Part shown: positions 52,742 through 60,496 of the stretch, piece by piece | Numbering within the stretch: position 1 is the stretch's first letter | Layout: every line of letters begins with the position of its first letter | Assembly: GCA_965250195.1 (NCBI GenBank) | Contig: OZ252295.1 | Location: 2,542,001 to 2,606,000, forward strand | Direction of reading: 5' to 3' | Source: CAUZIR01 sp965250195 | GTDB taxonomy: Bacteria > Chloroflexota > Dehalococcoidia > Lucifugimonadales > UBA2962 | DNA: 64,000 bases | Translations under genes and position numbers: made by a program | Notes under the pieces: generated by a model | The model's database searches: none | What the model was told of the DNA's origin: nothing | The model's input: the letters and a program-made list of their open reading frames with translations, nothing else

Positions 52742-53440
52742 CCGCAATTGACGTTCCGAGTCGCGCTGGTTGCGTTTGCCGTCGTCGCGCTGACAGCTTG
52801 CGCTGAACCGCCGCTCGGCAACAAGCCCCTGGTTATTGACGAGCCTTCGTGGACGGCCGAGCGGGTGCGGGCGACGGTAATCGCGCACTTGATTCGCGCC
52901 GAGTCGGAAGGCGACGACACACGGGCACGCGAACTCTTGAGCCGGGTAGTACGAGGCTCGGAAGATTGGGACGTCGACTACGGGGCGCGCGGGGTGTGGC
53001 AGGTGCGGGACGGGCGCATAGGCCGCGCCGCACGCGAGGTGCCCGCCCCGACGTTCACGCCGGTCCCCTGCTCGGACGCGGGGGTCAACACGCGGTGCAA
53101 TACCTCTCCGAGCGAGCGCGGCGAGGAGCTAACGGCCGATGTCTGGTCGCAGTACCCCGGCCAGTTCTTTCGTGAGGGAGACGCCTGGATGGAGTGGGGG
53201 CCGGCCCAGGGCGTGTTCAACGTGTACGAGGCGTCGGGTCAGGTGGTGCCCGCCAACGCCGCGGCCGCCACTTTTTTGACCTGCTTTGCCGATTACGACC
53301 TCGACGTGTGCACGACCAGGGCCGCGAGAGTGGCCCCCCGGCTATGCGTCGATACGCCGGGCGGCGTAATCCGGCTGCGACCGCCGCGCAGCCAGCACGA
53401 CACGCCGTACCTGATTCAGGACGGTTTTTGCGAGAACTAG
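52727..53440 (+). CDS. Secreted lipoprotein of unknown function
   Basis: A 237-residue protein with a signal peptide (VALVAFAVVALTACAEPP) ending in a lipobox cysteine. The mature part has two cysteine pairs (PCSDAGVNTRCN and TCFADYDLDVC) that could form disulfides and an aspartate-rich stretch. I do not recognise the family. The start ATG and first residues (MASSL) come from the inverted dispersed repeat; no Shine-Dalgarno is present. A TTG eight codons downstream is an alternative. Confidence 0.6.
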   Translation: MASSLPQLTFRVALVAFAVVALTACAEPPLGNKPLVIDEPSWTAERVRATVIAHLIRAESEGDDTRARELLSRVVRGSEDWDVDYGARGVWQVRDGRIGRAAREVPAPTFTPVPCSDAGVNTRCNTSPSERGEELTADVWSQYPGQFFREGDAWMEWGPAQGVFNVYEASGQVVPANAAAATFLTCFADYDLDVCTTRAARVAPRLCVDTPGGVIRLRPPRSQHDTPYLIQDGFCEN

Positions 53441-53456
53441 CGGGCCTCGGGCGACG

Positions 53457-53933
53457 CTAGCCTCGGGATTTTTTGCCCGGCCAGACGGCGGCCTCGTAGA
53501 TGTGGTGCTCGGACCGGTGCATGCCCAGCGACTCGTAGGTGGCCTGCGCGCTGTCGTTGCCGTAGTAGACGTAGAGCTTGATGCCGCGCACATTGCCGTC
53601 GGACTGCGCCATGGCGATAACGTGGTCGTACAGGGCCCGGTAGACGCCCTGCCTGCGGTGCTCGGGAGCTACGTAGACGCTCTGGATCCACCAGTACATG
53701 GCGTTGGACCAGTCGCTCCATTCGTAGGTGATCATGAGCGAACCGGCTAGCTCGCCGTCCGTTTCGGCGATCAGATAAAAGCCGAGCGACGAGTCGTCGA
53801 ACACCGCAGTCGCGCCGGGCAGCGCGTTCTCTTCCGGCAGAACGATGTCTTCGGTCTCGATGGACATGGCGGCGTTGAAGGCGGCGATGGCGGCCGCATC
53901 AGTCCCGGCAGCCGTGCGTACGTCTATCGTCAT
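53457..53933 (-). CDS. GNAT-family N-acetyltransferase
   Basis: A 158-residue acetyltransferase. The acetyl-CoA signature VYVAPEHRRQGVYRALYDHV and the later YYGNDSAQATYESLGMH are typical. The substrate is unknown; it could be a small amine or protein N-terminus. It converges with the lipoprotein gene and precedes three VOC genes that run in the same direction. Confidence 0.9.
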   Translation of the reverse strand: MTIDVRTAAGTDAAAIAAFNAAMSIETEDIVLPEENALPGATAVFDDSSLGFYLIAETDGELAGSLMITYEWSDWSNAMYWWIQSVYVAPEHRRQGVYRALYDHVIAMAQSDGNVRGIKLYVYYGNDSAQATYESLGMHRSEHHIYEAAVWPGKKSRG

Positions 53934-53942
53934 GGGAGTCGA

Positions 53943-54437
53943 TTAAACGTCAGCGGGCCGGGTGCGGTTCTGGGTGATGGTGAAGGGACTGGCCTTCTGC
54001 ACTTCGTCTTGCACCAGCTCTATCCAGTTGCCGTCGGGGTCCTGCAGGTAGCAGGCCCAGACGGTGTCGTAGGCCTGGACGACGGGGTTGAGCTGGGTGC
54101 CGCCCAGGGCTATACAGCGCTCAAGGGCCGCCTCGGCATCATCGACCATGAAGCCGAGGTGCGCGGCGCCGACCATGGCACGAGGGTTCTGCTGCTCCTC
54201 GTCGCGCCGCACGCCCTTTGGCGTTAAGTACTGGAGCAATTCTAAGATGTGCCCATCGTTAGCCTTGAGCATGACGGCGTGGATGTGGGCGTCTTCGTAG
54301 CCCACGACCCGCTGGAGGCCGTAGCCGTGCAGGTCCATGTCGACGTCGACGGTGAGGCCGACGCCCTCTGTGTAGAACTTGACGGACCGGTCCATGTCTT
54401 CGACCACGAATCCGGTGTGGTACATCGTCAGTGCCAT
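53943..54437 (-). CDS. VOC-family protein, copy 1
   Basis: A 164-residue vicinal-oxygen-chelate protein with the betaalphabeta-beta-beta modules: HTGFVVEDMDRSVKFYTEGV, AHIHAVMLKANDGHILELLQ, HLGFMVDDAEAALERCI and QDPDGNWIELVQDE. Likely metal ligands are the first His, E in ILELLQ and the last Glu. Relatives include glyoxalase I, epimerases and dioxygenases. It is one of three adjacent paralogues. Confidence 0.88.
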   Translation of the reverse strand: MALTMYHTGFVVEDMDRSVKFYTEGVGLTVDVDMDLHGYGLQRVVGYEDAHIHAVMLKANDGHILELLQYLTPKGVRRDEEQQNPRAMVGAAHLGFMVDDAEAALERCIALGGTQLNPVVQAYDTVWACYLQDPDGNWIELVQDEVQKASPFTITQNRTRPADV

Positions 54438-54450
54438 TGCTTCCCCTTTT

Positions 54451-54942
54451 TTAGTCAGGCAGGGCCTGTATTTGCCGTATAACGAATTGCTGCTGGTTGT
54501 GGCGCTCGTCGGAGGTGATCTCTATCCAGTTACCGTCCGGGTCCTGCATGTAGCACTCCCACATGCCGGGCAGCACTTCTATCGGGTCGTTGAGCGCCGT
54601 GCCGCCAATGCTCACCAGGCGCTTCCAGACGGCTACGGAGTCCTCGACGAAGAAGGCCAGGTGGGTACCGCCGATGCGCCGCCGCTCGTACAGGATGGGG
54701 TCAGCGGTGTCGAGGGTGGGCGGGTCGACGTACTGGATGATCTCCAGCATGTGCCCGTCCGCCCCGGCGAGCATGGAGGCGTAGATGCGGGCATTGGGGT
54801 AGCCAACGACCTGCCCCAGCTCTTCGCTCTGGATGTCGAATTTTCTAAGCTCTTCCAGGCCAAGGCCCTCGATGTAGAACTTGCGGGACACTTCGAGGTC
54901 TTTGACGACGAAGCCGGTGTGGTTCATTACTACTCTGGTCAT
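54451..54942 (-). CDS. VOC-family protein, copy 2
   Basis: A 163-residue paralogue with NHTGFVVKDLEVSRKFYIEG, LAGADGHMLEIIQYVD, THLAFFVEDSVAVWKR and QDPDGNWIEITSDE. The same metal positions as copy 1 are kept. The central region differs from copy 1, so a distinct substrate is possible. Confidence 0.88.
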   Translation of the reverse strand: MTRVVMNHTGFVVKDLEVSRKFYIEGLGLEELRKFDIQSEELGQVVGYPNARIYASMLAGADGHMLEIIQYVDPPTLDTADPILYERRRIGGTHLAFFVEDSVAVWKRLVSIGGTALNDPIEVLPGMWECYMQDPDGNWIEITSDERHNQQQFVIRQIQALPD

Positions 54943-54945
54943 TGG

Positions 54946-55446
54946 TTACTTCTCCTGACGTGCAACGGGTATTCCAAGGTTCTGGCGGGTGGTGAAGGGC
55001 TGGCGCTTGTGCACCTCGTCCTCGATTAGCTCTATCCAGTTGCCGTCCGGGTCCTGCAGGTAGCAGGCGCTCAGGCCGTCGAAGACGGGCACCGGGGGGT
55101 TCAGTTTCGCGCCGCCCAGTTCGAGCAGCGCGGCGTACGTGGCGTTGATGTCGCGCACGACGAAGCACAGGTGCGCCGCCCCAAAGCGAGCACGCGTCCG
55201 CTGGGAGCCGGGTTCGAAGGGCTCGCCGACGGGGCTCAGGTACTGGATGAGCTCCAGCGTGTGGCCGTCTACTCCGACGAGCATGGCGATATCTAAGACC
55301 GCGTCCTCGTAGCCCACGACGCTCCTGACGCCGGGGCTGTCGGACAGGACGTGGTTGTATTGCTCAAGGCCGAGACCCTGGGTGTAAAAACGCACAGAAC
55401 GGTCCAGGTCTTGGACTGCGAATCCGGTGTGATGCAGTGTGGTCAA
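54946..55446 (-). CDS. VOC-family protein, copy 3
   Basis: A 166-residue paralogue: HHTGFAVQDLDRSVRFYTQG, LVGVDGHTLELIQYLS, AHLCFVVRDINATY and QDPDGNWIELIEDEVHK. The ORF reaches 55677, but similarity begins at the TTG at 55446, which has GGAGG about six bases before it. It is first transcribed of the three VOC genes and is divergent from the amidohydrolase gene. Confidence 0.86.
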   Translation of the reverse strand: MTTLHHTGFAVQDLDRSVRFYTQGLGLEQYNHVLSDSPGVRSVVGYEDAVLDIAMLVGVDGHTLELIQYLSPVGEPFEPGSQRTRARFGAAHLCFVVRDINATYAALLELGGAKLNPPVPVFDGLSACYLQDPDGNWIELIEDEVHKRQPFTTRQNLGIPVARQEK

Positions 55447-55632
55447 ATTGCGCTTCCTCCAGGCCTGCGGCCATTTTATGGAGTCCCCGTGCCGTGTCAA
55501 CGAAGCTGGTCTGGCCGGGCTATTGAAATGCCGGGTCGGCGGGATTACCTTAAGGCCGGTCAAAAGAATCGCCGTCCGGTCCCGACCAAGAAGGAACGAG
55601 GAGCCGGGGGCGCAACTGGAGGAAACGAGACG

Positions 55633-56802
55633 ATGACTATTATCGACCTGAAGGCGAGCCCGGTTTTTGACGTGCACTGCTTTGCCTACCGAAACGCGGC
55701 GATGACCCGCGACGACCTGGCCGGGCAGTACGCGATGGTGGGGACGTCGCTTCCCAACATGAGCGAGGCTGAACGGATCGCGACGGCGACCCGGCAGGGC
55801 TTAACGACGGGCGCCTTGAACAAGCGTATAAAGGACCTGGCCCGGTATCTGGGCACGGAGGCGACTATAGACGCCGTCATTGCAGAGCGCGAAAGGCGGC
55901 GAGAGGCCGATTTCGACGGTTATGTGGCCGGGATGTGGGACGACCAGGCGATAAAGGGCCTGGGCGTGGATATGGCGCTCGGTACGCTGGCGGACGTCGA
56001 TGCGTTCGACGCAACGTACCCTGGCTTCGTGCGCAAGGTCTACCGGCTCACGACTCTTGTACGCGACTTGCTGGAGAGTTCCAACAGCTTCGAAAACCTG
56101 GTTGCGGACTACGACGCGGCGATGACGAAGGCTGTGCGGGAGGACGGCGCGGTGGCCTTTAAGTCGATCATTGCCTACCGAACCGGCCTGGACATAAAGA
56201 AGGTGACCGAAGGCGACGCCGCCGCCGCCTTCGCCAGGCGCAAGGACGAGCCGACCTGGTTCGGGTACCGAGTCAAGGAACTAAGGGATTTCCTGCTCCG
56301 ACGGGCCGTCCTGAACTCTATCGACCTGGATGCGATGGTGATGATTCACACCGGACTCGGCGACAGCGAGATCGTGGCCAAGGCGTGCAGTCCGATCAAC
56401 CTGTGGGACCTGCTCAGGGACGACGAGACGATGGCCTGTAAGACGATGCTCATTCACGGCGGCTTCCCCTACACGAACGAGGCGATCTATATGACGAGCG
56501 TCCTGCCGAATCTGTATTTCGACCTGTCAGCCGGGACGGGACCGGCGTTTTTGGAGAAGGCTGTCGGACCCGATAGGTTTGGAGACATTATGCGCTCCGC
56601 CCCGAACGAGAAGATCATGTACAGCTCGGACGCGGGCGAGGGCGGGCCGGAGACGATGTGGCACGACTGCCTGACGGCCAAGCACGCGCTCGGGACGGCG
56701 CTGGGACGCATGGTCGATGAGGGGTACTACACCGAGGCAGAGGCGAAGGCCGCCGGCGAGGGCGCACTGTACGGCAACGCGGCCAGGGTGTTCGGCTTCT
56801 AA
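55633..56802 (+). CDS. Amidohydrolase (FluG N-domain-like)
   Basis: A 389-residue TIM-barrel amidohydrolase: FDVHCFAYRN at the start, MIHTGLGDSE, LIHGGFPYTNEA, NLYFDLSAG and SSDAGEGGPE near the end. This motif order resembles the amidohydrolase domain of FluG and nodulin-GS proteins. ATG at 55633 is used; the longer ORF is unrelated. Its stop overlaps the GGT start by one base (TAATG), so the two are coupled. A FluG-like pair with a glutamine synthetase gene lies 4 kb downstream. Confidence 0.8.
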   Translation: MTIIDLKASPVFDVHCFAYRNAAMTRDDLAGQYAMVGTSLPNMSEAERIATATRQGLTTGALNKRIKDLARYLGTEATIDAVIAERERRREADFDGYVAGMWDDQAIKGLGVDMALGTLADVDAFDATYPGFVRKVYRLTTLVRDLLESSNSFENLVADYDAAMTKAVREDGAVAFKSIIAYRTGLDIKKVTEGDAAAAFARRKDEPTWFGYRVKELRDFLLRRAVLNSIDLDAMVMIHTGLGDSEIVAKACSPINLWDLLRDDETMACKTMLIHGGFPYTNEAIYMTSVLPNLYFDLSAGTGPAFLEKAVGPDRFGDIMRSAPNEKIMYSSDAGEGGPETMWHDCLTAKHALGTALGRMVDEGYYTEAEAKAAGEGALYGNAARVFGF

Positions 56803-58409
56803 TGAGCGACTACGACCACACGGAAATTGCGGTCCGCGATGCCCGGGGCGGCGAGGGCATGGTGTCCTCAGGCAGCGGGTACGCCTCTGAAGCAGGGGCC
56901 AGGGTGCTGCGAGAGGGCGGCAACGCCGTGGACGCGGCCGCAGCGACGTCGCTGGCTCTGTCGGTCGCCGCAACACCGTATTCAGGCGTGGGCGGCGGCG
57001 GGTTCATGCTGGTGCATATGGAAGAGCGGGGCAAGAGCCTGATGCTCGACTACCGGGAGAATTCTCCGGCAGGGGCCCCAGGTGATTTATTCAACCTCGA
57101 CGCCGACGGGAATGTGACGGGCGACGAGAATCATCTCGGGGTGAAAGCACCGGCGGTCCCAGGCACTTTCGCTGGCATGGCGATGGCTTTGGAAAAATTC
57201 GGCACGATGAGCCTTGCGCAGGTGGCCGAACACGCCGTTGCCTACGGGCGCGACGGCTTTGCCATTACGCCGTTCCTGGGCTGGGTGCTGAGTAATGACG
57301 TGGACATGGCCGAGTCGAAGTTCAGCCGCAGCGAAGACGCCTCGGAAATATGGCTCAAGGCCGACGGCTCGGGCTACAAGACGGGCGAGGTTTTCTACAA
57401 CACTCAGCTGGCGAACACGATTGAGGCCGTCGCTACCAAGGGCGTTGGGGAGTTTTACGAGGGGCCGGTGGCCGAAAGCGCCGGGCGCTACATGGAGGCC
57501 AACGGCGGGCCGATGCGGGCGTCCGATTTTGCTGCATATCGGCCGATTCTTCGAACACCGATTCGGGGGACGTTCAAGGGGCTGCGCTACGTGACGTCGG
57601 CGCCGCCCAGCTCGGGCGGCATCGCCATGAATCAGCTTTATCGGCTGCTCGAACCCTATGACCTGGCCGCGACGGGCCACAACACGGTCGAGACTATCGA
57701 CACGATGTGCAAGGCGTACAAGCAGGTGTACGCGGCGCGCGACCTGATCGCCGACCCGGACTATGAGCCGATCGACATTAACAGGCTGACTTCCGATGCA
57801 TTCCTCGCTGACCTGCGCACCAACGCAGGCCTCATCCCGGCTTCGCCGGGGGGCGACGGTAGCCAGACGTCGCACTTCTCGACGGTCGACAGCCGGGGCA
57901 ACGCGGTGGCGAGCACGGAGTCGCTGGAGGCGTTCTTCGGCTCCGGTGTGGTGATTCCAGGCACGGGCGTGTTCCTGAACAACACGATGGGCGACTTCGA
58001 CCCGGTGCCGGGCAGGCTCAACTCGATTGTCGGGGGCAAGCGGCCCCGCTCAGCGATGAGCCCGATTATCTTCTTGCGCGACGGCAAGCCGGTACTGGTG
58101 GTGGGCTCCGCCGCCGGGCCACGCATCATCACGGTGGTTTCGCAGGTGGTGTTAAACGTGCTGGTGCACGGGATGGACGTTCAGTCGGCCATTGTTGCGC
58201 CGAGGTTCCATTACGACGGCGCGGAGCTACACGTGGAGGGACGCATCGGACAGGACGTGCGCGACGGCCTGACGGCGAGGGGCTACAAGATTGCGGTGGC
58301 CGACCCGATCACGTTCGAGTTCGGCGGGGTGCACGCGATCACGGTGGGCCCGGACGGCACCCACGGGGGCGCAGACCCGCGCCGCGACGGCGTAGCCAAG
58401 GCGCAGTAG
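56802..58409 (+). CDS. ggt: Gamma-glutamyltransferase family protein
   Basis: A 535-residue enzyme. GGNAVDAAAATSLALSVAATPYSGVGGGGFML is the opening region (motifs ANAVDAAVA and GVGGGGF in typical GGT). The N-terminal nucleophile is Thr356 in GSQTSHFSTVD, and GGKRPRSAMSPII is the C-terminal conserved motif. Such precursors self-cleave before the Thr. There is no clear signal peptide, so the enzyme may be cytoplasmic, which is unusual for GGT. It is coupled to the amidohydrolase. Confidence 0.9.
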   Translation: MSDYDHTEIAVRDARGGEGMVSSGSGYASEAGARVLREGGNAVDAAAATSLALSVAATPYSGVGGGGFMLVHMEERGKSLMLDYRENSPAGAPGDLFNLDADGNVTGDENHLGVKAPAVPGTFAGMAMALEKFGTMSLAQVAEHAVAYGRDGFAITPFLGWVLSNDVDMAESKFSRSEDASEIWLKADGSGYKTGEVFYNTQLANTIEAVATKGVGEFYEGPVAESAGRYMEANGGPMRASDFAAYRPILRTPIRGTFKGLRYVTSAPPSSGGIAMNQLYRLLEPYDLAATGHNTVETIDTMCKAYKQVYAARDLIADPDYEPIDINRLTSDAFLADLRTNAGLIPASPGGDGSQTSHFSTVDSRGNAVASTESLEAFFGSGVVIPGTGVFLNNTMGDFDPVPGRLNSIVGGKRPRSAMSPIIFLRDGKPVLVVGSAAGPRIITVVSQVVLNVLVHGMDVQSAIVAPRFHYDGAELHVEGRIGQDVRDGLTARGYKIAVADPITFEFGGVHAITVGPDGTHGGADPRRDGVAKAQ

Positions 58410-58426
58410 AGACCGCCCAATTGCGA

Positions 58427-58479
58427 AAGCGATGAGGCCAACAGCCGAAGAGCCCTAGAGCGCGCCACGCGCGGAGGAC
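58427..58479 (+). repeat. Dispersed two-hairpin repeat, copy 4
   Basis: AAAGCGATGAGGCC, AACAGCCGAAGAGCC, CTAGAG, then stem 2 GCGCG-CCA-CGCGC and GGAGGAC. The GGAGG at its end lies five bases before the start of the MBL gene and acts as its ribosome binding site. Confidence 0.82.
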
Positions 58480-58482
58480 CTA

Positions 58483-59241
58483 ATGCAGTTATTACCCGAT
58501 CTCTATTTGCTCAATGGCTTCGCCTATGCGACCCACGCCAACTTCTACCTGCTGCGTAGCGACGAGGGGAACGTTCTCATCGACTCGGGGACGTTCCCTT
58601 CAGACTTGGAGAGTGCGGAGCGGCAGCTTGCGGTCTGGGGGCTGAACCTGGATTCGGTGGATCACCTGCTGCTGACGCACGCCCACTACGACCACGTCGC
58701 CAACGCGGCTACTCTGCGGGAGCGGGGTGCGACAGTGGTGGCGGGGCCGGGGGACGCAGAGGGGATTGCGCTGGCCGATAACCGCACCCTGCCCTATGTG
58801 GGCTACCCCGTACAGCCGTGCGAGGTGGACAGGGTCGTCAGGGACGGCGATGTGATCGAGGCGGCGGGCTTTCGCATTACGGCGATTCACGCGCCGGGAC
58901 ACACGGATGGGTGCATCATCTACGAGGTGGATCACGCCGGGCGCAAGGTCTGGTTCACCGGCGACGTGCTGATGGCACCGGCAGAGGATTTCGAAGCCCA
59001 GCTAGGGTGGGAGGGTTCCGAAGAGTTCGACCGGGAGACCTATATCGAGAGCCTGAAACGACTGGCGGCGATGAGGCCGGACGTGGTGCTGGCCGGCCAC
59101 TTCATCCCTTACCTGCGGGACGGCTGGAGGCTGGTGGGTCGCGCCTACATGAAGGCGCTGCTGGAGTGGCGCGGCCCCAGCGCCCGGTCCGGGGCGGTAC
59201 CGGCGTCGTCAAAGGTGGACGTGGACGGCCAAAGCCGATGA
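58483..59241 (+). CDS. MBL-fold metallo-hydrolase
   Basis: A 252-residue hydrolase with the metal signature LLTHAHYDHVAN (HxHxDH), HAPGHTDGCIIYE and the late His in GHFIPYL. Members of this fold include glyoxalase II and various thioesterases or lactonases. Its ribosome binding site comes from repeat copy 4 and its stop codon (TGA at 59239-59241) lies in repeat copy 5, so the gene is bracketed by the two copies. Confidence 0.88.
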   Translation: MQLLPDLYLLNGFAYATHANFYLLRSDEGNVLIDSGTFPSDLESAERQLAVWGLNLDSVDHLLLTHAHYDHVANAATLRERGATVVAGPGDAEGIALADNRTLPYVGYPVQPCEVDRVVRDGDVIEAAGFRITAIHAPGHTDGCIIYEVDHAGRKVWFTGDVLMAPAEDFEAQLGWEGSEEFDRETYIESLKRLAAMRPDVVLAGHFIPYLRDGWRLVGRAYMKALLEWRGPSARSGAVPASSKVDVDGQSR

Positions 59242-59288
59242 GGCCAAGAGCCGAAGAGCCCTAGAGCGCGCCCCGCGCGGAGAGCCTA
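59230..59288 (+). repeat. Dispersed two-hairpin repeat, copy 5
   Basis: AAAGCCGATGAGGCC, AAGAGCCGAAGAGCC, CTAGAG, then stem 2 GCGCG-CCC-CGCGC and GGAGAGCC. It contains the MBL gene stop and ends at the stop codon of the convergent SRPBCC-type gene. Confidence 0.82.
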
Positions 59289-59957
59289 GCTTGTCAGGGC
59301 GCCGCCCACGGCCTCTTTGACCTCTTCGGGGCTTATCTCGACCGGTGACTGCGCCGCTTCGGGATCGACGACGAGGCCGCTGGCCAGGTCCTGTTTCAGT
59401 CTCTCGTCCAGGGCGCGGCAACCTTTCGCAACGGTGCCGGTGATGACGAACCGACAGTACAGGTCGGAAATGAAGCGACCCAGGAAAAAGCCCCCCTGGC
59501 CGCGACCGAAATAGGCGGTGGTTTTGGTCTTTCGCCCGCCGTCCACCGGGACCAGTTTTATCGTGGCCAGGACCTTGCTATCCATAATGGTGGGACTCAT
59601 GAATGAGTACTCTTGCGGCGGCCGCCAGTCGACGATGGTTTGAGGAAAAACGGAGTCGCCGTGGGCGCAGTAGTAGGTGGTGTCGGGCCCGAGTCGGCCT
59701 TCTGCCTGGCCGCCGATCTTGCTGTCGTCGGAGTCCATGAGAATCGCCCGAAATTCGGGCTTGGTCGCGTAGTCCCAGACCAAGCCCGCGCTGACTCCGA
59801 ACGTGTACTCGATTGTCGCCACCGCATCGGCACGATCGACGGAGATGCGGGCGCGGTCGCGCTCACGCTCCCATACGGCGCTCATGTCCTGGACGAGGAG
59901 CCCCACTTCGCCGAGGTGCTCGTAGCGCTCAGTGTGCTTGATCATGCCGCCGCACAT
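59286..59957 (-). CDS. C-terminal part of an interrupted cyclase/SRPBCC protein
   Basis: A 223-residue ORF with an SRPBCC-like sequence (ARISVDRADAVATIEYTFGV, LVWDYATKPEFRAILMDSD, PQTIVDWRPPQEYSFMSPT, LATIKLVPV). The ATG at 59957 lies downstream of an unbroken frame that continues from the DUF2652 ORF upstream, interrupted by one TAA at 60051-60053. Without that codon, 59286-60461 would be one protein of about 391 residues. It could be translated from an internal start, or may be part of a pseudogene. Confidence 0.55.
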   Translation of the reverse strand: MCGGMIKHTERYEHLGEVGLLVQDMSAVWERERDRARISVDRADAVATIEYTFGVSAGLVWDYATKPEFRAILMDSDDSKIGGQAEGRLGPDTTYYCAHGDSVFPQTIVDWRPPQEYSFMSPTIMDSKVLATIKLVPVDGGRKTKTTAYFGRGQGGFFLGRFISDLYCRFVITGTVAKGCRALDERLKQDLASGLVVDPEAAQSPVEISPEEVKEAVGGALTS

Positions 59958-60050
59958 TTCGGCGGCGTCCAGGGCACTGACGGCGGCCTCGGTGTAGGCG
60001 GCGTAGGCGGCGAACCCGGTGGTCTCGGTGATGGTGTTTTTGGTCAGCCG

Positions 60051-60461
60051 TTACAACAGCGTTACGTCGGTGCCGACAAGATCGACCCGTGAGCCAAGCT
60101 TCTGGATGGCGAACTCGCCGTGGTGGACGAAGAATTTCAGGTCGAGGCTGGGGATGTTTTTGCAGGCGTTGCAGGTGCAGGTGGTGTTGAGCACCATCTG
60201 TTCCAGAGCGCGCCGGAAGACCACATAAGTCTGTTCTATCGCCTCGATCAGGGTCTGGCCCTGGACGAAGGTGCCCTCCACGGCGTAGGTGAAGATGGCG
60301 TCGCCCTCCAGATTGGCGACTTTTAGCGGTGGCCTGGTCTCGCTTAGAAGTAGGTTGAGCAGGCTACTCAGGCTGTCGCGAGCATGTTCGAGCTCGGAAC
60401 CGCTGAGAAAGGCCGTGTACCCGGTGATGTCCGCTATTACCAGAGTGCCGTTTTGCGCCAT
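60051..60461 (-). CDS. N-terminal DUF2652/cyclase-like part of an interrupted gene
   Basis: A 136-residue ORF: GTLVIADITGYTAFLSGSEL, LEGDAIFTYAVEG, CTCNACKNIPSLDLKFFVHHG and LVGTDVTLL. It has the DUF2652/adenylate-cyclase-like pattern. Homologues continue directly into sequence like LTKNTITETTGFAAYA, which is present here in frame after the TAA stop. Therefore the gene probably carries a nonsense change rather than ending naturally. Confidence 0.6.
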   Translation of the reverse strand: MAQNGTLVIADITGYTAFLSGSELEHARDSLSSLLNLLLSETRPPLKVANLEGDAIFTYAVEGTFVQGQTLIEAIEQTYVVFRRALEQMVLNTTCTCNACKNIPSLDLKFFVHHGEFAIQKLGSRVDLVGTDVTLL

Positions 60462-60496
60462 ATCGCTCTCCCTGGGTTAGCCCTTCACGCTAACGG

